DNA from: a virus
Virus record (IMG/VR): IMGVR_UViG_3300010389_000001
Span: 62,001-126,000 of that record
Length of the DNA: 64,000 nucleotides
Direction: 5' to 3' (one strand)
Position 1 is the stretch's first letter. Each line of letters starts with the position of its first letter. The position numbers and the translations under genes were made by a program. The notes beneath the pieces are model-generated. The model saw only the letters and a program-made list of their open reading frames with translations, had not been told where the DNA came from and did not search any database. This document shows positions 55,201-62,817 of the stretch, piece after piece.

Positions 55201-56217
55201 TCAGCATTCGGGTATGATAGACTGGCTGACATGATGAATGAGCACGACACTGCCGTTAAAACTGGCCGAAAAGTGGGCAACAAATATTCTATTTCCGGAG
55301 AGCCTATTGATGGCGAAGACCTCCTGTTTCCCGCCCAAATGCTCAATCTTCGCGGAGAAGGAGGCAAGGGGATATCTAAAGACGCGTTATATGGAGCCGG
55401 TGCGACTACTGACTTTGTATTGGATGAGGCAACGGGCAAGGTCATCCAGAAGGTTGTTGGCATCAAGGAGTTTGATAAGCTAAAGAGCATCTTGGGCCCG
55501 AAGCAATTTGCAATGCTCGCTCCATCTATATTCCCCATATTCGAAGACCCTGGAGACTTCTTTGGAGATGATTACGTTAAAAGAAATATGGACAAACTAA
55601 CCGGAGTTACCACTGCAAAGAGAGACATCGAAAAGCTTTTGGAGGCAATAAAAGCATCCTTTAATAAAAAGGGACAGGGAACAAGAATATCTGATAGATA
55701 CATTGAATCCTTCGACAAGACTTTGCCAGGCTGGAGATATCACACTCCGAAATTTAAACATCTTGGCGTAACGGGCTCTGGAGATATTGGGGGCGTAGAT
55801 TTTGAGGAGCCAAAGCTTGTTCTAGAAGGCCCTATATTTGCTCGCAGCAAAGAAGGGCCTCCTGGCAAAGAGAATATTCTGAGCTTTAGAGACTTGCTTC
55901 CGGTAGGAATCCAAAAGAGAATAACTCGTAAGCTGGGGATTTACGATTTTCATCATGCCTTAAACAAGTTCTTCTCCAAAAAATTCGAAGGAATAAAGGA
56001 TTACATCGAAGAATATAAGGAGACCTTAATAACAGCAGAGACATATGGCTTTGATAAAGAGTCCTTATTTGACCCGGCAGCCCTATTTAAGAAGACCTCT
56101 TCTATGATTATTTGCTCTGGCTTCATTAAGAAATCTGAAAAATACAAGACAGATATTTTCCAGGAGATTAGCATAAGGGACGAGGCAATTATCCGCCTCC
56201 TCGACAGGATCAACTAA
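49243..56217 (+). CDS. Giant protein of unknown function, 2324 aa
   Basis: The largest gene of the window, in one uninterrupted frame, and not recognised. Features seen: N-terminal coiled coil (near residues 105-150), acidic Pro/Glu/Ala linker (about 185-230), then a helical body. A set of Cys-bearing strands occurs at about residues 563 (LCSVCGKEVW), 695 (SRFRCPFGS), 803 (EWNCGLGYND), 856 (SFVCPTEI), 908 (SLRCGAPTS) and 1031 (ELNCIHGHSF), suggesting several zinc sites. The second half is mixed, with beta-rich stretches. No polymerase, helicase or nuclease motifs, no lysozyme or transmembrane block. It may be a virion-internal or tape-measure-like protein. Confidence 0.8.
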   Translation: MISSKEALSIFKIFKSLKWLRENSSNYMEVINPAVEIVSIAGFDEGSTYSEDSEGLEPYGGNFGPMFPDDFINSSEVIFFDDRSSAEDFGAVSSRCNEIIEKLKEVDDVIKKIRDLGLDAELNVDEISQKKEELDKNCKLLKENLEALGEEGRERFSIVLEDGANAVMDEVFEAPQYATQIIAETFKKNKPEAPVEPSEPAESEKTPEEVAAETEATEVAEGEEGAAPPQEDIEAAYSKTLLESYRSLDTEEYKRLFSPRKKGPPTFPNLDGSSVSDPTTRDKYMSFVAKKNEKDSVYEKIKGIEERGKYSEEYGGKSFLEFDGSIFYGKFENMEDAIGINIIESSIGTDPLIEVDDEKVAATLKVVTDEMERIIELSKKLYPLTGKVAREVAEDINIRRRILINDIEYLFASINQRDKEVASYMAEMYPKSDILTKVLIKHTFMDPEIESGSLLRDPELERSFIKAVLSVVRPELVSNILHKKKERDFREKYGVRWVDDGLRSEYNDVVAKNAIKKIKSSFYDERIDLVTKDLYDLSASYLVAATSDRKLDKAMVKKVLKLCSVCGKEVWSDNYLRRRNVKASEKASNNLQVEQYSLFRDIGFLEGRSPMITLEELISHGRFVLSSEDSESIREALDSMGLGARISAGKTWEEIEQDYYSGNYAKNIESIMRKNYALKSLGGKKLPATFNLAVSRFRCPFGSEKEAGATEAGQSAQFDTKSALRIIERANKSLYAKDKVKDKILAIQNKVLESGASHDEAVKAVSKVIDELKWLEDKSKTAAKAALKGQVSFRQGGAKDEWNCGLGYNDQAQRGLELYLEEAEGTGAISKEQKEKIIALSSEQSLGGFKFSARSFVCPTEIDASGEDALDLIDKHKMLVVPIRSKVGQTEHPATAAVLGGGKILSLRCGAPTSISQFDRMKFYENIKDLVDEKNHDDYMNLVNSMIELGVDVTDILPFTMLKHANNEDLTDVTAGLLLSDGGISDAAIFRMNKISGLLKQAMATTGTGAQRGQLNVSKYFDYIQNIELNCIHGHSFSPGQSVAFTKEFIDINFDLKTKEQIVRRNILAMSGEEQLKGILELSGSPIIRRLNIGEKARPYSSYKYGDRIADIGFGGPDAEGSDLIYADKAVGKNISMYPGADEIYTIPNKASIIRTKESTVTLRSEYGRGKSSSTVGKSDDKGITDIMNTVKDQGPSPDALLESSGGQGLSKASIMAGMNSAKLQETIILALIQSNITTIQELLLTATSTSKEDVSFFSPRLAGKTISEKIGSKEFLDDLRGLIDFVFREKLSEDALVMLGEKGQAEDGLKESIYSSVKERIIRDIGSQEVAYAYASRKVLLNYFYEVIISSFKNLAGSLGNEDFSVSVEAIGSLTPEELSNKLPSFFSLKSIEEFEVSDSVSDFAKILTDPKGSPDQMPKPMKAKVMNITELWFGKQLVISATAFYMAESLLNIYDRFFNKESVDYLGYNPLRNFQPKSVNDIIKITISDALMGISEEPSRLLGIYEEMMEKVASGEDMGQLAGSAATLVRKMNDAANELGRAHHGAEYACRTEKYQGLGLEYIKAVYAEALSIEDSSDPHVEKILNNVLTNTRNISVSLSGEDEKYSGYYAKFENAHTLLPPTMQRVLEVDEKKTKLTKPVYVIYAPGLNDDEPYPFGIRPSLVKGRHYAFLVHNDDAQYFDQITSLESSKSFAEEHEAFYQNGWRLYLGGREAQEIYKNKDISTKGKRVESSSVSLIDHPGTYVVYDEFGDRSGYANDTVGLRTDVGFHIGTYGAWTKKSSYGSASKFYPPMPNADCGVGIPIPISIPAELDNSEKKVRGSTINISMCDIPVDLPTESGEFLRANISDLMMRRPPELASKMLFEIEKEHANFKKEYGALFRSGADESELEKYRTTYIMGARRKMDRYRSLPLNVIMDSNTRTHMNAKGGFSLALGAYAPLVDPITANRFLTQECFSQEYAGHRIFGDEVDPELAKSSIRSFLVSAFGYDRLADMMNEHDTAVKTGRKVGNKYSISGEPIDGEDLLFPAQMLNLRGEGGKGISKDALYGAGATTDFVLDEATGKVIQKVVGIKEFDKLKSILGPKQFAMLAPSIFPIFEDPGDFFGDDYVKRNMDKLTGVTTAKRDIEKLLEAIKASFNKKGQGTRISDRYIESFDKTLPGWRYHTPKFKHLGVTGSGDIGGVDFEEPKLVLEGPIFARSKEGPPGKENILSFRDLLPVGIQKRITRKLGIYDFHHALNKFFSKKFEGIKDYIEEYKETLITAETYGFDKESLFDPAALFKKTSSMIICSGFIKKSEKYKTDIFQEISIRDEAIIRLLDRIN

Positions 56218-56230
56218 ATAGGAGAAAGTA

Positions 56231-56512
56231 ATGTCAGGAGTTTTGAGAATTTTTAATGAGGATGACGACAACAGCGAGAACACCACCTGGTCAATGGATG
56301 ATGTAAAGGCCTATGTAAAGCAGTACATGGTCTACGAAGTTCAGATTAAAGATCTTCAGACATCTCGAAGAGAGTGGTCGGCAGACTTCATTAAAAGCAA
56401 GAGTCTTCCAAAGAAGGAGCTTTCCCAGGCCCTTCGAGCGGCAAAGCAGGAGCTTGACATGGATGTTGTCAATGAGATCTATGACAACATTCAGACGATG
56501 GTAACTGAATAA
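56231..56512 (+). CDS. Small coiled-coil protein, 93 aa
   Basis: No named family. Acidic start, then a charged helix (YEVQIKDLQTSRREWSADFI) and KELSQALRAAKQELDMD, resembling GapR/DUF2312-like coiled coils that hold DNA, but the match is weak. GGAGAAAG precedes the ATG. A terminator follows. Confidence 0.6.
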   Translation: MSGVLRIFNEDDDNSENTTWSMDDVKAYVKQYMVYEVQIKDLQTSRREWSADFIKSKSLPKKELSQALRAAKQELDMDVVNEIYDNIQTMVTE

Positions 56513-56540
56513 GTAGACAAAAAAGTTTTTCTGATTAAGG

Positions 56541-56570
56541 TGGGTGCAAAGCAATTTGCACCCATTTTCT
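56541..56570 (+). terminator. Rho-independent terminator
   Basis: TGGGTGCAAA (56541-56550), loop GCAA, TTTGCACCCA (56555-56564), then TTTTCT. Perfect 10-bp stem. It separates the giant-protein unit from dnaE. Confidence 0.8.
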
Positions 56571-56592
56571 ATTTGGAAAGGAGAATATTTAA

Positions 56593-59256
56593 ATGCCAAA
56601 AGGTCCGTTCATATCGCTTCATAACCACACCGAGCTAGGCTCACCTCTCGATGGAATGAATGATGTAAAGGATTTATTCGTAAGAGCAAAAGAGGTGGAT
56701 CATCCGGCTGTAGCGGTTACAGACCATGGTACGATGACCGCAATGTATGATGCTTATCTCGCATCACAGGAAACTGGCGTAAAGTTAATCCCAGGAATGG
56801 AGGCTTATTTTGCTGATGATCTAGAGAATAAAAAGAGCCACCACCTTGTTTTGCTTGCGCAAAACCAAAAGGGTTACGAGAATATTCTTACCCTAAATTA
56901 CAAAGCTTTCCAAAATCAAGTCGCCGGATACATGGGAAAGAAGACCCCCAGAATTACATGGGAGCATATTCGGGATCACAATGAGGGGGTTATAGCTCTC
57001 ACGGCATGTTCAAATGGCCTTATCGCAAAAACCTTAATTACAGAGCAAGATGAAGCAAATGCCCTAAGGTATATCTCTATGTTTAAGTCTATTTTTGGAG
57101 ATAGATTTTTTCTTGAACTTCAGCCTCATGCTCTACATGCTGTGGGTAAAAATGGAAAGGAAGTAAATCAGCAAAAGCTGAATCGCTCTCTTCTAAGAAT
57201 ATCAAGAGATTATGATATCCCCTATGTAATTACTTGTGATGCTCACTATAGAGACAAAGAACATGCAAAGTATCACGACTTTATGCTTGCAATCAAGGAT
57301 AAAAAGGCCGTAGATGATCCGGATCGCTTTAGATACGGCGTTCAAGATATGTACCTCAAAACACATGAAGAAGTTATAGACTTCTTTGGACGTGATATTG
57401 CTGAAGTCGGCATGCAAAATACAATAAAGATCATGAATTCATGCCAAGATCCGCATTACATTGAGCCACAAGGGCCTCGGCTTCCCGCATTTCCCGTTCA
57501 AGATCAGGAGGATTATTCGGAGTTCTCAGATTGGAAGGAGAAGAGTCGGTCCACTATTCCAGAGGATCAGTCTTATCTTCGCTACAAATGTATCGAGGGC
57601 TTTAAAGAGAAGCTGTCACACTTATCCGAAGAAGATAGGGAACTTTATTGGGATCGGGTAAAGATGGAACTTTCAGTTTTGGAGGACAAGAACTTTTCAT
57701 CTTATATGCTGATCGTTTCCGATTATATTAACTGGGCCAAACAAAGAATGCCAGTTGGAGACGGAAGAGGGAGTTCGGCCGGATCCCTTGTCGCTTACCT
57801 AACAGGAATTACCGGCGTGGACCCAATTGAATACGATTTGATCTTCGAAAGGTTTCACAATAATCAAAAGAAGTCTTTCCCAGATATTGATACTGATTTT
57901 TCAGATCCTTCTCTGGTAAAAGAATACATTAAAGAAAAGTATGGCGAAGATAGAGTTGCGTCTATTTCAAACTGGAGCACTCTCTCTCCAAAGGTCGTAA
58001 TTAAAGATGTTGCCAGAAGCCTACGGCTTGGTGGCGATAAAACTGCTGCATTTAAGATTGCAAATCACATCACATCAATTATGCCCGATGCAAAGACCCT
58101 TGAGCAGGCGATGAGCGACAGCTCTCAGTTTGATGCTTACATGAAACAGTATCCAGAGCTTTATGAGTATGGAGAAAAGCTGCAGAATCTAACCAGAAAC
58201 TGGTCTGTACATGCCGCAGGAATGGTTATTGGAGAAGAACCGCTTCATAAGACCGTCCCGCTTAGAATCGATGATGAAGGCGGCGTCGTAACTCAGTGGG
58301 AAAAGAATCGCTGTGAAACAAATGGTCTAATTAAAATGGACCTTCTCGGCCTAAAGACCCTCACTGTTATCGATAATACTTTTAAGCTTATACAGTCTTC
58401 AACCGGAGAGAGCTTATCAACTGATGATATCGATCTTAACGACCAAGAAGTTTATAAGATGCTAGGTCGCGGAGAAACATCTGGTGTATTTCAGCTTGAG
58501 TCATCTCTTACTCCATTCTGCATAAAGCTAAAGCCAAACTGTATTGAGGATATCTCTGCCATTAATGCAATCGGAAGGCCCTCCTGTCTTCCGGAGGAAA
58601 GAAAGAAGTATGCAAAAAGAAGACTTGGCCTTGAGCCTACAAAGTATGACCATCCCAAGCTAGAAAGAGCGCTAAAGAAAACTTATGGAATTCTTGTTTA
58701 CGAAGAGCAGGCCATGTTTATTGCGCAAGACTGTGCCGGCTGGGACCTAAACCAGGCTGATTCTCTAAGAAAAATCAGCAAGCTAAAGGGCAAGGATCCA
58801 GATCTTGTGCTTAAGACCGAAGCAAACTTTGTTAAAGATTGCATGTCGCACTCCGGAATGGACTATAAAACTGCATGCCTAGTTTGGAAGCGGTATATCG
58901 AGGTTTTAGGAGGCTATGCGTTCAATAAGTCATTGCACTTTTCTGAGAAAGTAAGTATAATAAGAAACGGGGAGCCTTTAACCCTTGATATTCAAGACGT
59001 TAAAAAAGGCGACCTTGTACCTTCGAGAGACGAGAAAACAGGTGAAGACCTTCTGATTGAAGTAAAAGGCAATCATTACCACGGAAAACTGCCCGTACTG
59101 AAAGTTACGCTAGAAACTGGAGAAACTGTAACATGCACAAAGAATCACAAATTCAGAACCACAACCGGGGAAATGCTGCCCCTATGGCTAATCCTGGAGG
59201 CAAACATGGAGATCGTTGTTTCTGCGGAAAAGAATCAAAAACAAAGGGAGGCCTAG
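56593..59256 (+). CDS. dnaE: DNA polymerase III alpha subunit, N-terminal part with split-intein N half
   Basis: Replicative DNA polymerase (family C). The PHP domain starts with SLHNHTELGS (residues 9-17) and TDHGTM. The catalytic palm has GDGRGSSAGSLVAYLTG near residue 396 and SFPDIDTDFSD near residue 427 with the two Asp; LIKMDLLGLK near residue 578 gives the third. After GGYAFNK (residue 779) the host protein stops and the intein begins (S780), 108 residues, ending at TAG 59254. The rest of the polymerase is at 60219-61364. AAGGAG precedes the ATG. The extein total would be about 1120 aa, the normal size of DnaE. Confidence 0.93.
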   Translation: MPKGPFISLHNHTELGSPLDGMNDVKDLFVRAKEVDHPAVAVTDHGTMTAMYDAYLASQETGVKLIPGMEAYFADDLENKKSHHLVLLAQNQKGYENILTLNYKAFQNQVAGYMGKKTPRITWEHIRDHNEGVIALTACSNGLIAKTLITEQDEANALRYISMFKSIFGDRFFLELQPHALHAVGKNGKEVNQQKLNRSLLRISRDYDIPYVITCDAHYRDKEHAKYHDFMLAIKDKKAVDDPDRFRYGVQDMYLKTHEEVIDFFGRDIAEVGMQNTIKIMNSCQDPHYIEPQGPRLPAFPVQDQEDYSEFSDWKEKSRSTIPEDQSYLRYKCIEGFKEKLSHLSEEDRELYWDRVKMELSVLEDKNFSSYMLIVSDYINWAKQRMPVGDGRGSSAGSLVAYLTGITGVDPIEYDLIFERFHNNQKKSFPDIDTDFSDPSLVKEYIKEKYGEDRVASISNWSTLSPKVVIKDVARSLRLGGDKTAAFKIANHITSIMPDAKTLEQAMSDSSQFDAYMKQYPELYEYGEKLQNLTRNWSVHAAGMVIGEEPLHKTVPLRIDDEGGVVTQWEKNRCETNGLIKMDLLGLKTLTVIDNTFKLIQSSTGESLSTDDIDLNDQEVYKMLGRGETSGVFQLESSLTPFCIKLKPNCIEDISAINAIGRPSCLPEERKKYAKRRLGLEPTKYDHPKLERALKKTYGILVYEEQAMFIAQDCAGWDLNQADSLRKISKLKGKDPDLVLKTEANFVKDCMSHSGMDYKTACLVWKRYIEVLGGYAFNKSLHFSEKVSIIRNGEPLTLDIQDVKKGDLVPSRDEKTGEDLLIEVKGNHYHGKLPVLKVTLETGETVTCTKNHKFRTTTGEMLPLWLILEANMEIVVSAEKNQKQREA
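58930..59253 (+). other. Split intein, N-terminal half (DnaE-N intein)
   Basis: Begins with Ser1 right after the conserved AFNK of DnaE: SLHFSEKVSIIRNG then VKKGDLV (block A) and LETGETVTCTKNHKF (block B, TxxH-like). It is followed by an ordinary stop, so the two halves are made separately and splice in trans. Ser1 instead of Cys1 is less common. Both halves have the expected blocks. Confidence 0.85.
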
Positions 59257-60215
59257 GCAAGCATAAGGCAAAGTGTGTTGTTTACATTAAAAAAGCTTTG
59301 GAGATCGGTGAAATTATCCAATGCTCCCTTTGCGATCATAAGGCCAAGACTCTCAGGCGACATATAGAAAAAGAACATAAGGACATCTCCGTTGATCAGT
59401 ATGTTGAGTTGTACGGAAGCTATATGGCTCCAATTACAAGAGAAAAGAAGAAAAGGGCCGCCAAGCAAAATGGCTCTTGGTTTGCAAAGCTTTCTGCCGA
59501 TGAGAAGGCCGAAGTAAGGGCTGGCTGGATTGAGAATGGAAAGAAAATTAGCGATTCTATTATGAGCAATCCCGAAGAAAGAAAAAGAAGAGCTTCTATG
59601 CTGAAGGAAATGTGGGATGACCCGGATAAGGCGGCCATTTTCCGGGAGAATCAGAGCGAGACGGCAAAAAAGACATCCGCAAGAGCTGATGTTCAAGCCG
59701 CAAGGGCGGAAAGGTTAAAAAACTGGAGAGACAACAACCCCGAAGATTTTTATAATAAATGCACAAGAGCCATGCATAAAACGTGGACTTCCAAGCCTGA
59801 GAAAAGACTTCGGGCTTTCGCCCAATCAATAAACCCTTTATTTAAGGGAAATCAGCAGGTTAACTCGAACAAGCATTTTTTTACAAACAAAACCTGCAGA
59901 AAGCAAGTCGACCTTATTGACAAAGAGAATAAAATAATCATAGAGTTAGACGGCCCGCACCATTTCGATCCGATCTTTGGCGATGAAATCCTAAAGATTA
60001 ATAAGAAAAAGGATAAAGAGCTAGACAAGTTCTGTTTAGATGGCGGCTATCTTCTAATAAGAGTCTCGCATACGGAATACGATTACAGAAAGTCTTCCAA
60101 CGACTTTAGTACACGTACTTTAAATAAGGTCAGGGAAATACTGGACGCTGGCGCGCCTGGCGTTTATTATCTTGGCGAAGAGTACCTCGAAAAAAATATG
60201 CTTCCAAAGGAGTAG
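59184..60215 (+). CDS. Vsr/DUF559-like homing endonuclease between split-intein halves
   Basis: Free-standing nuclease gene placed between the two halves of dnaE, as in fractured genes described by Dassa and colleagues. I start at ATG 59184; ATG 59133 is in frame but lies deeper in the N-intein. N-terminal Cys/His fingers: DRCFCGKESK with KHKAKC, and CSLCDHKAKTLRRH. A basic middle with KKTSARADVQAARAERLKNW. The C-terminal nuclease core: CRKQVDLIDKENKIIIELDG then PHHFDP near residue 265, and GGYLLIRVSHTEYDY, of PD-(D/E)XK/Vsr type. 343 aa. It presumably cleaves unfilled dnaE genes at the intein site to spread. Confidence 0.85.
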   Translation: MANPGGKHGDRCFCGKESKTKGGLGKHKAKCVVYIKKALEIGEIIQCSLCDHKAKTLRRHIEKEHKDISVDQYVELYGSYMAPITREKKKRAAKQNGSWFAKLSADEKAEVRAGWIENGKKISDSIMSNPEERKRRASMLKEMWDDPDKAAIFRENQSETAKKTSARADVQAARAERLKNWRDNNPEDFYNKCTRAMHKTWTSKPEKRLRAFAQSINPLFKGNQQVNSNKHFFTNKTCRKQVDLIDKENKIIIELDGPHHFDPIFGDEILKINKKKDKELDKFCLDGGYLLIRVSHTEYDYRKSSNDFSTRTLNKVREILDAGAPGVYYLGEEYLEKNMLPKE

Positions 60216-60218
60216 CTC

Positions 60219-60329
60219 GTGGCTAAAATCATTTCTGCAGATAATGTAGGCGAAGAACATACTTATGATCTTGAGGTTGATCACCCTGATCATCAGTATT
60301 ATTTGGCGAACGGAATTTTAACTTCTAAT
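60219..60329 (+). other. Split intein, C-terminal half (DnaE-C intein)
   Basis: MAKIISADNVGEEHTYDLEV then HQYYLANGILTSN: block F and block G ending in the required Asn, with Ser as the first extein residue (SHS). It is 37 residues long, the usual size of a natural C intein. It pairs with the N half ending at 59253. Confidence 0.87.
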
Positions 60330-61364
60330 TCGCACTCTATTTCTTACTCACACATTTCTTTTTATACCGCGTGGCTTCGATGTCATTATCCAACGCAGTT
60401 TATGTGTGCTTTGCTAAACTCTGAAGATCCGAACTCCGATAAGGCGCAGGAATATCTTTCGGAATGCAAAAGCATGGGCATTAACATTGTCGCTCCCAAC
60501 GTAAACGACTCTGTTGGAAATTACAAAGTTCTTGAAAATATGGTTATTTCAACCGGGCTGTCTGCAATCAAGGGGGTTGGAGATAAGGCTATTGAATCGA
60601 TTGTAAATATGCAGCCATATAATTCTTTTATAGAGTTTGTATCAACAAATGACAGTCGCACGGTTGGAAAAACAGTTATTCAATCCCTGGCAAAAGCGGG
60701 CGCCTTAGACTTTACGGGTTTAACGAGAATGGATATGCATGATAACTATCAGAAGTATCGATCCAAGGCAAAGAACGCTATAAAGAAAGAGGTTGAAAAG
60801 GATATTCTTGCGGCCCATCCCGAAATAAAGAAGATAACAAAAGATGTGAGGGATCGCTATTTTGAGCAATTTGATATTCTTCCGGATTCGGAAAGATTCA
60901 ACAATATCGTTTCTGCCCTAACTTATACTCCGTCAGAAGATGAATGGGACAGAAAGGATATCTTGCTGTACGAGAGAGAAGTCCTTGGACGCTCTATATC
61001 CGGCAGCCTTCATGAAGTTTTCTCAAGCTTCTTTTCTGGAGGGCCTTTTGTTACGCCGCTAAAGAATATCGAAGAGCAAAGCAATGGTGCCAGAATAAAA
61101 ATCGAGGCTATAATTAAGACGAAGATTAAAGAATTTAAGATTAAGAACGGCAAAAATGTTGGAAGAAAGTTCGCCAAGTACTTGGTGGAAGATGTTAATG
61201 GCGATACATGCGGCTTAACCCTTTGGGCCGATGACTATGATAAATATAAATCCGTTCTAAAAGAAGGTCTGCCTATTAAGGCCATATGCAAGGTAAACGA
61301 ATATATGGGCCAGAAAGACCTTGCGCTATCATCACTTGAAAGAGTTTATGGGAGAAAGATATGA
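60219..61364 (+). CDS. dnaE: DNA polymerase III alpha subunit, C-terminal part with split-intein C half
   Basis: Starts at GTG 60219 with a perfect AAGGAG site. The first 37 residues are the C intein; the extein resumes SHSISYSHISFYTAWLRCHY, the DnaE finger/thumb region. IKGVGDKAIESIVN near residue 110 is the helix-hairpin-helix, and the C-terminal OB fold carries ARIKIEAIIKTKIKEF and LTLWADDYDKYK. Trans-splicing with the first half rebuilds the whole polymerase. 381 aa in total. The clamp-binding and tau-binding ends are short, as in many phage DnaE. Confidence 0.92.
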   Translation: MAKIISADNVGEEHTYDLEVDHPDHQYYLANGILTSNSHSISYSHISFYTAWLRCHYPTQFMCALLNSEDPNSDKAQEYLSECKSMGINIVAPNVNDSVGNYKVLENMVISTGLSAIKGVGDKAIESIVNMQPYNSFIEFVSTNDSRTVGKTVIQSLAKAGALDFTGLTRMDMHDNYQKYRSKAKNAIKKEVEKDILAAHPEIKKITKDVRDRYFEQFDILPDSERFNNIVSALTYTPSEDEWDRKDILLYEREVLGRSISGSLHEVFSSFFSGGPFVTPLKNIEEQSNGARIKIEAIIKTKIKEFKIKNGKNVGRKFAKYLVEDVNGDTCGLTLWADDYDKYKSVLKEGLPIKAICKVNEYMGQKDLALSSLERVYGRKI

Positions 61365-61870
61365 TTGATTGTAGAAAATGCAAATTCTCTGTGCAGCAGA
61401 GCATGCGTCATGCTCTATCAAATAATTGCTGCCCCGCTTGTGGAAGCGCCCTGCTTGGAGAGGTACACAGTAGAAGGCTTAGCTTATTTAAGAACAAGCT
61501 GTCAAACCAAGCTTTTTCCTCAAAGCTAGATGGTGACGATATATTTGACATAGCCCTGTTTATGCTGGTTGAATTTTTCCCGCCGAGCCTTGATGTCGAA
61601 AAGAAGGATGTCTCAGAGCCGGAAGAGGAGTCCGGAGAAGAAAAGGTAGCTAGAGTAAGCGCAGAGGTGGCTAAGCGCGAGAAAGAAGAGGAAGATTCTG
61701 AGTCTTACGAAGATATAAGGGATCAGGTTAGAATGGAAATGGTCAATTCTGCGGAAGAGCTTTCTGCCGAAGAAATGGACGAGGATCTTCGAATACAAAG
61801 GCTTAAGAGAATTGCTAAGGAAAACCAGATAAATAAGCCTGGAGCGGTTGTTAGAAGAGTCGGCTCGTGA
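61361..61870 (+). CDS. Zinc-ribbon protein with acidic helical tail
   Basis: N-terminal CRKCKFSVQQ and NNCCPACGSALLGE give a Cys4 ribbon within residues 4-33. The rest is very acidic and charged, likely a long helix (DRVSAEVAKREKEEEDSESY style). 169 aa. Overlaps the dnaE C half by four bases, so it may be a replisome accessory; family unknown. Confidence 0.65.
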   Translation: MIDCRKCKFSVQQSMRHALSNNCCPACGSALLGEVHSRRLSLFKNKLSNQAFSSKLDGDDIFDIALFMLVEFFPPSLDVEKKDVSEPEEESGEEKVARVSAEVAKREKEEEDSESYEDIRDQVRMEMVNSAEELSAEEMDEDLRIQRLKRIAKENQINKPGAVVRRVGS

Positions 61871-62196
61871 TTAGAGCCGTAGGTAACAAGAGGCTGGATC
61901 TTAACGATGCAGAATATGACTATTATCTTGAAATAAAAAAAGCCGTAGGAGATGCTGATTTTCTGGGGCTATTTGATACGGATAAAAATGGTTTAATTAC
62001 GGGGATAATGCCGCCGGTTGATAAGGGCATAAATGTAATGGTTATTTATTTCGTTTTAAACGTTATGATAAATCAAAGAATAAGGATTTTAGAATCCTCT
62101 ATTAAAAAAGTCGAAAGTTTCGTAGACCAGATCGGCGCGCTGCCTAATATAATTGAGAGGCTGGAACGGCTCGAAAGAAAGGAGGAGGAAAAATGA
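61867..62196 (+). CDS. Hypothetical protein with one membrane segment and coiled coil
   Basis: GTG 61867 overlaps the previous stop. After a polar front comes VMVIYFVLNVMI, a likely membrane helix, then a coiled coil (IRILESSIKKVESFVDQIGA) ending in Lys/Glu. 109 aa. It could tether replication proteins to the membrane; unproven. Confidence 0.6.
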   Translation: MIRAVGNKRLDLNDAEYDYYLEIKKAVGDADFLGLFDTDKNGLITGIMPPVDKGINVMVIYFVLNVMINQRIRILESSIKKVESFVDQIGALPNIIERLERLERKEEEK

Positions 62197-62747
62197 CGCT
62201 ACTGCACAAGGTTGCATTCAGCAATAATTTTTCACTGGACAATATTGACATTCAGCCAATTCGTGATATTATCGATATGCTGCCAAAGAATGGTGTTGTT
62301 GATCTAAACATCGCCGAAAGAGGTCTTCTGCTAACTCTTGAGGCCCAGAACCTCTGTCAGGAGCGAATTATTGAAATTGATCGACTAATTGGTTCTTTGG
62401 AGTCTGACAAAAATCGAGCATGGTCTAATGCGGCCCTAAGCAAAGCGAAGGAAGCTGGTTACAAAACTGCCAAAGATAAAGAGTGGTTTGCCCAAGCAGA
62501 TGACGAATACATTAAGGCTTGCAACAACTTGACTATGGCAAAGGCCTGCAAGAAGTGGCTTGAAAATAAGGCTAGCTATTTCTCTGGATGGCACTATTCT
62601 CTAAAGACATTTTTAAAGAGAGATTATTCTATTGAAATGTCTAGTAATATTCCATATAATGGAGTAGATGCATCTTCTGGAACACTCCCTTCCCGAAGAG
62701 AAGAAGATGATATCATCGTAGATGATAGCGACAGTCCCTGGGAGTAA
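62193..62747 (+). CDS. Hypothetical protein, 184 aa
   Basis: No family recognised. ATG overlaps the previous stop. Helical core (AQNLCQERIIEIDRLIGSL, EYIKACNNLTMAKACKKWL) and an acidic tail DDSDSPWE. No nuclease or ATPase motif seen. It lies upstream of SSB and may be part of the replication set. In layout it resembles phage recombination mediator-like proteins, but the match is weak. Confidence 0.6.
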   Translation: MTLLHKVAFSNNFSLDNIDIQPIRDIIDMLPKNGVVDLNIAERGLLLTLEAQNLCQERIIEIDRLIGSLESDKNRAWSNAALSKAKEAGYKTAKDKEWFAQADDEYIKACNNLTMAKACKKWLENKASYFSGWHYSLKTFLKRDYSIEMSSNIPYNGVDASSGTLPSRREEDDIIVDDSDSPWE

Positions 62748-62817
62748 ATCCTCAAAAAAACAATGGCGCTAATTTGCAATAATGCAATAATTGCCTAAAA
62801 ACAAATAGGAGTAAGAA

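Noticed and set aside
49243-56217. Giant protein as virion RNA polymerase
   Set aside because: No NADFDGD-type or single-subunit polymerase motif was found in the translated sequence.
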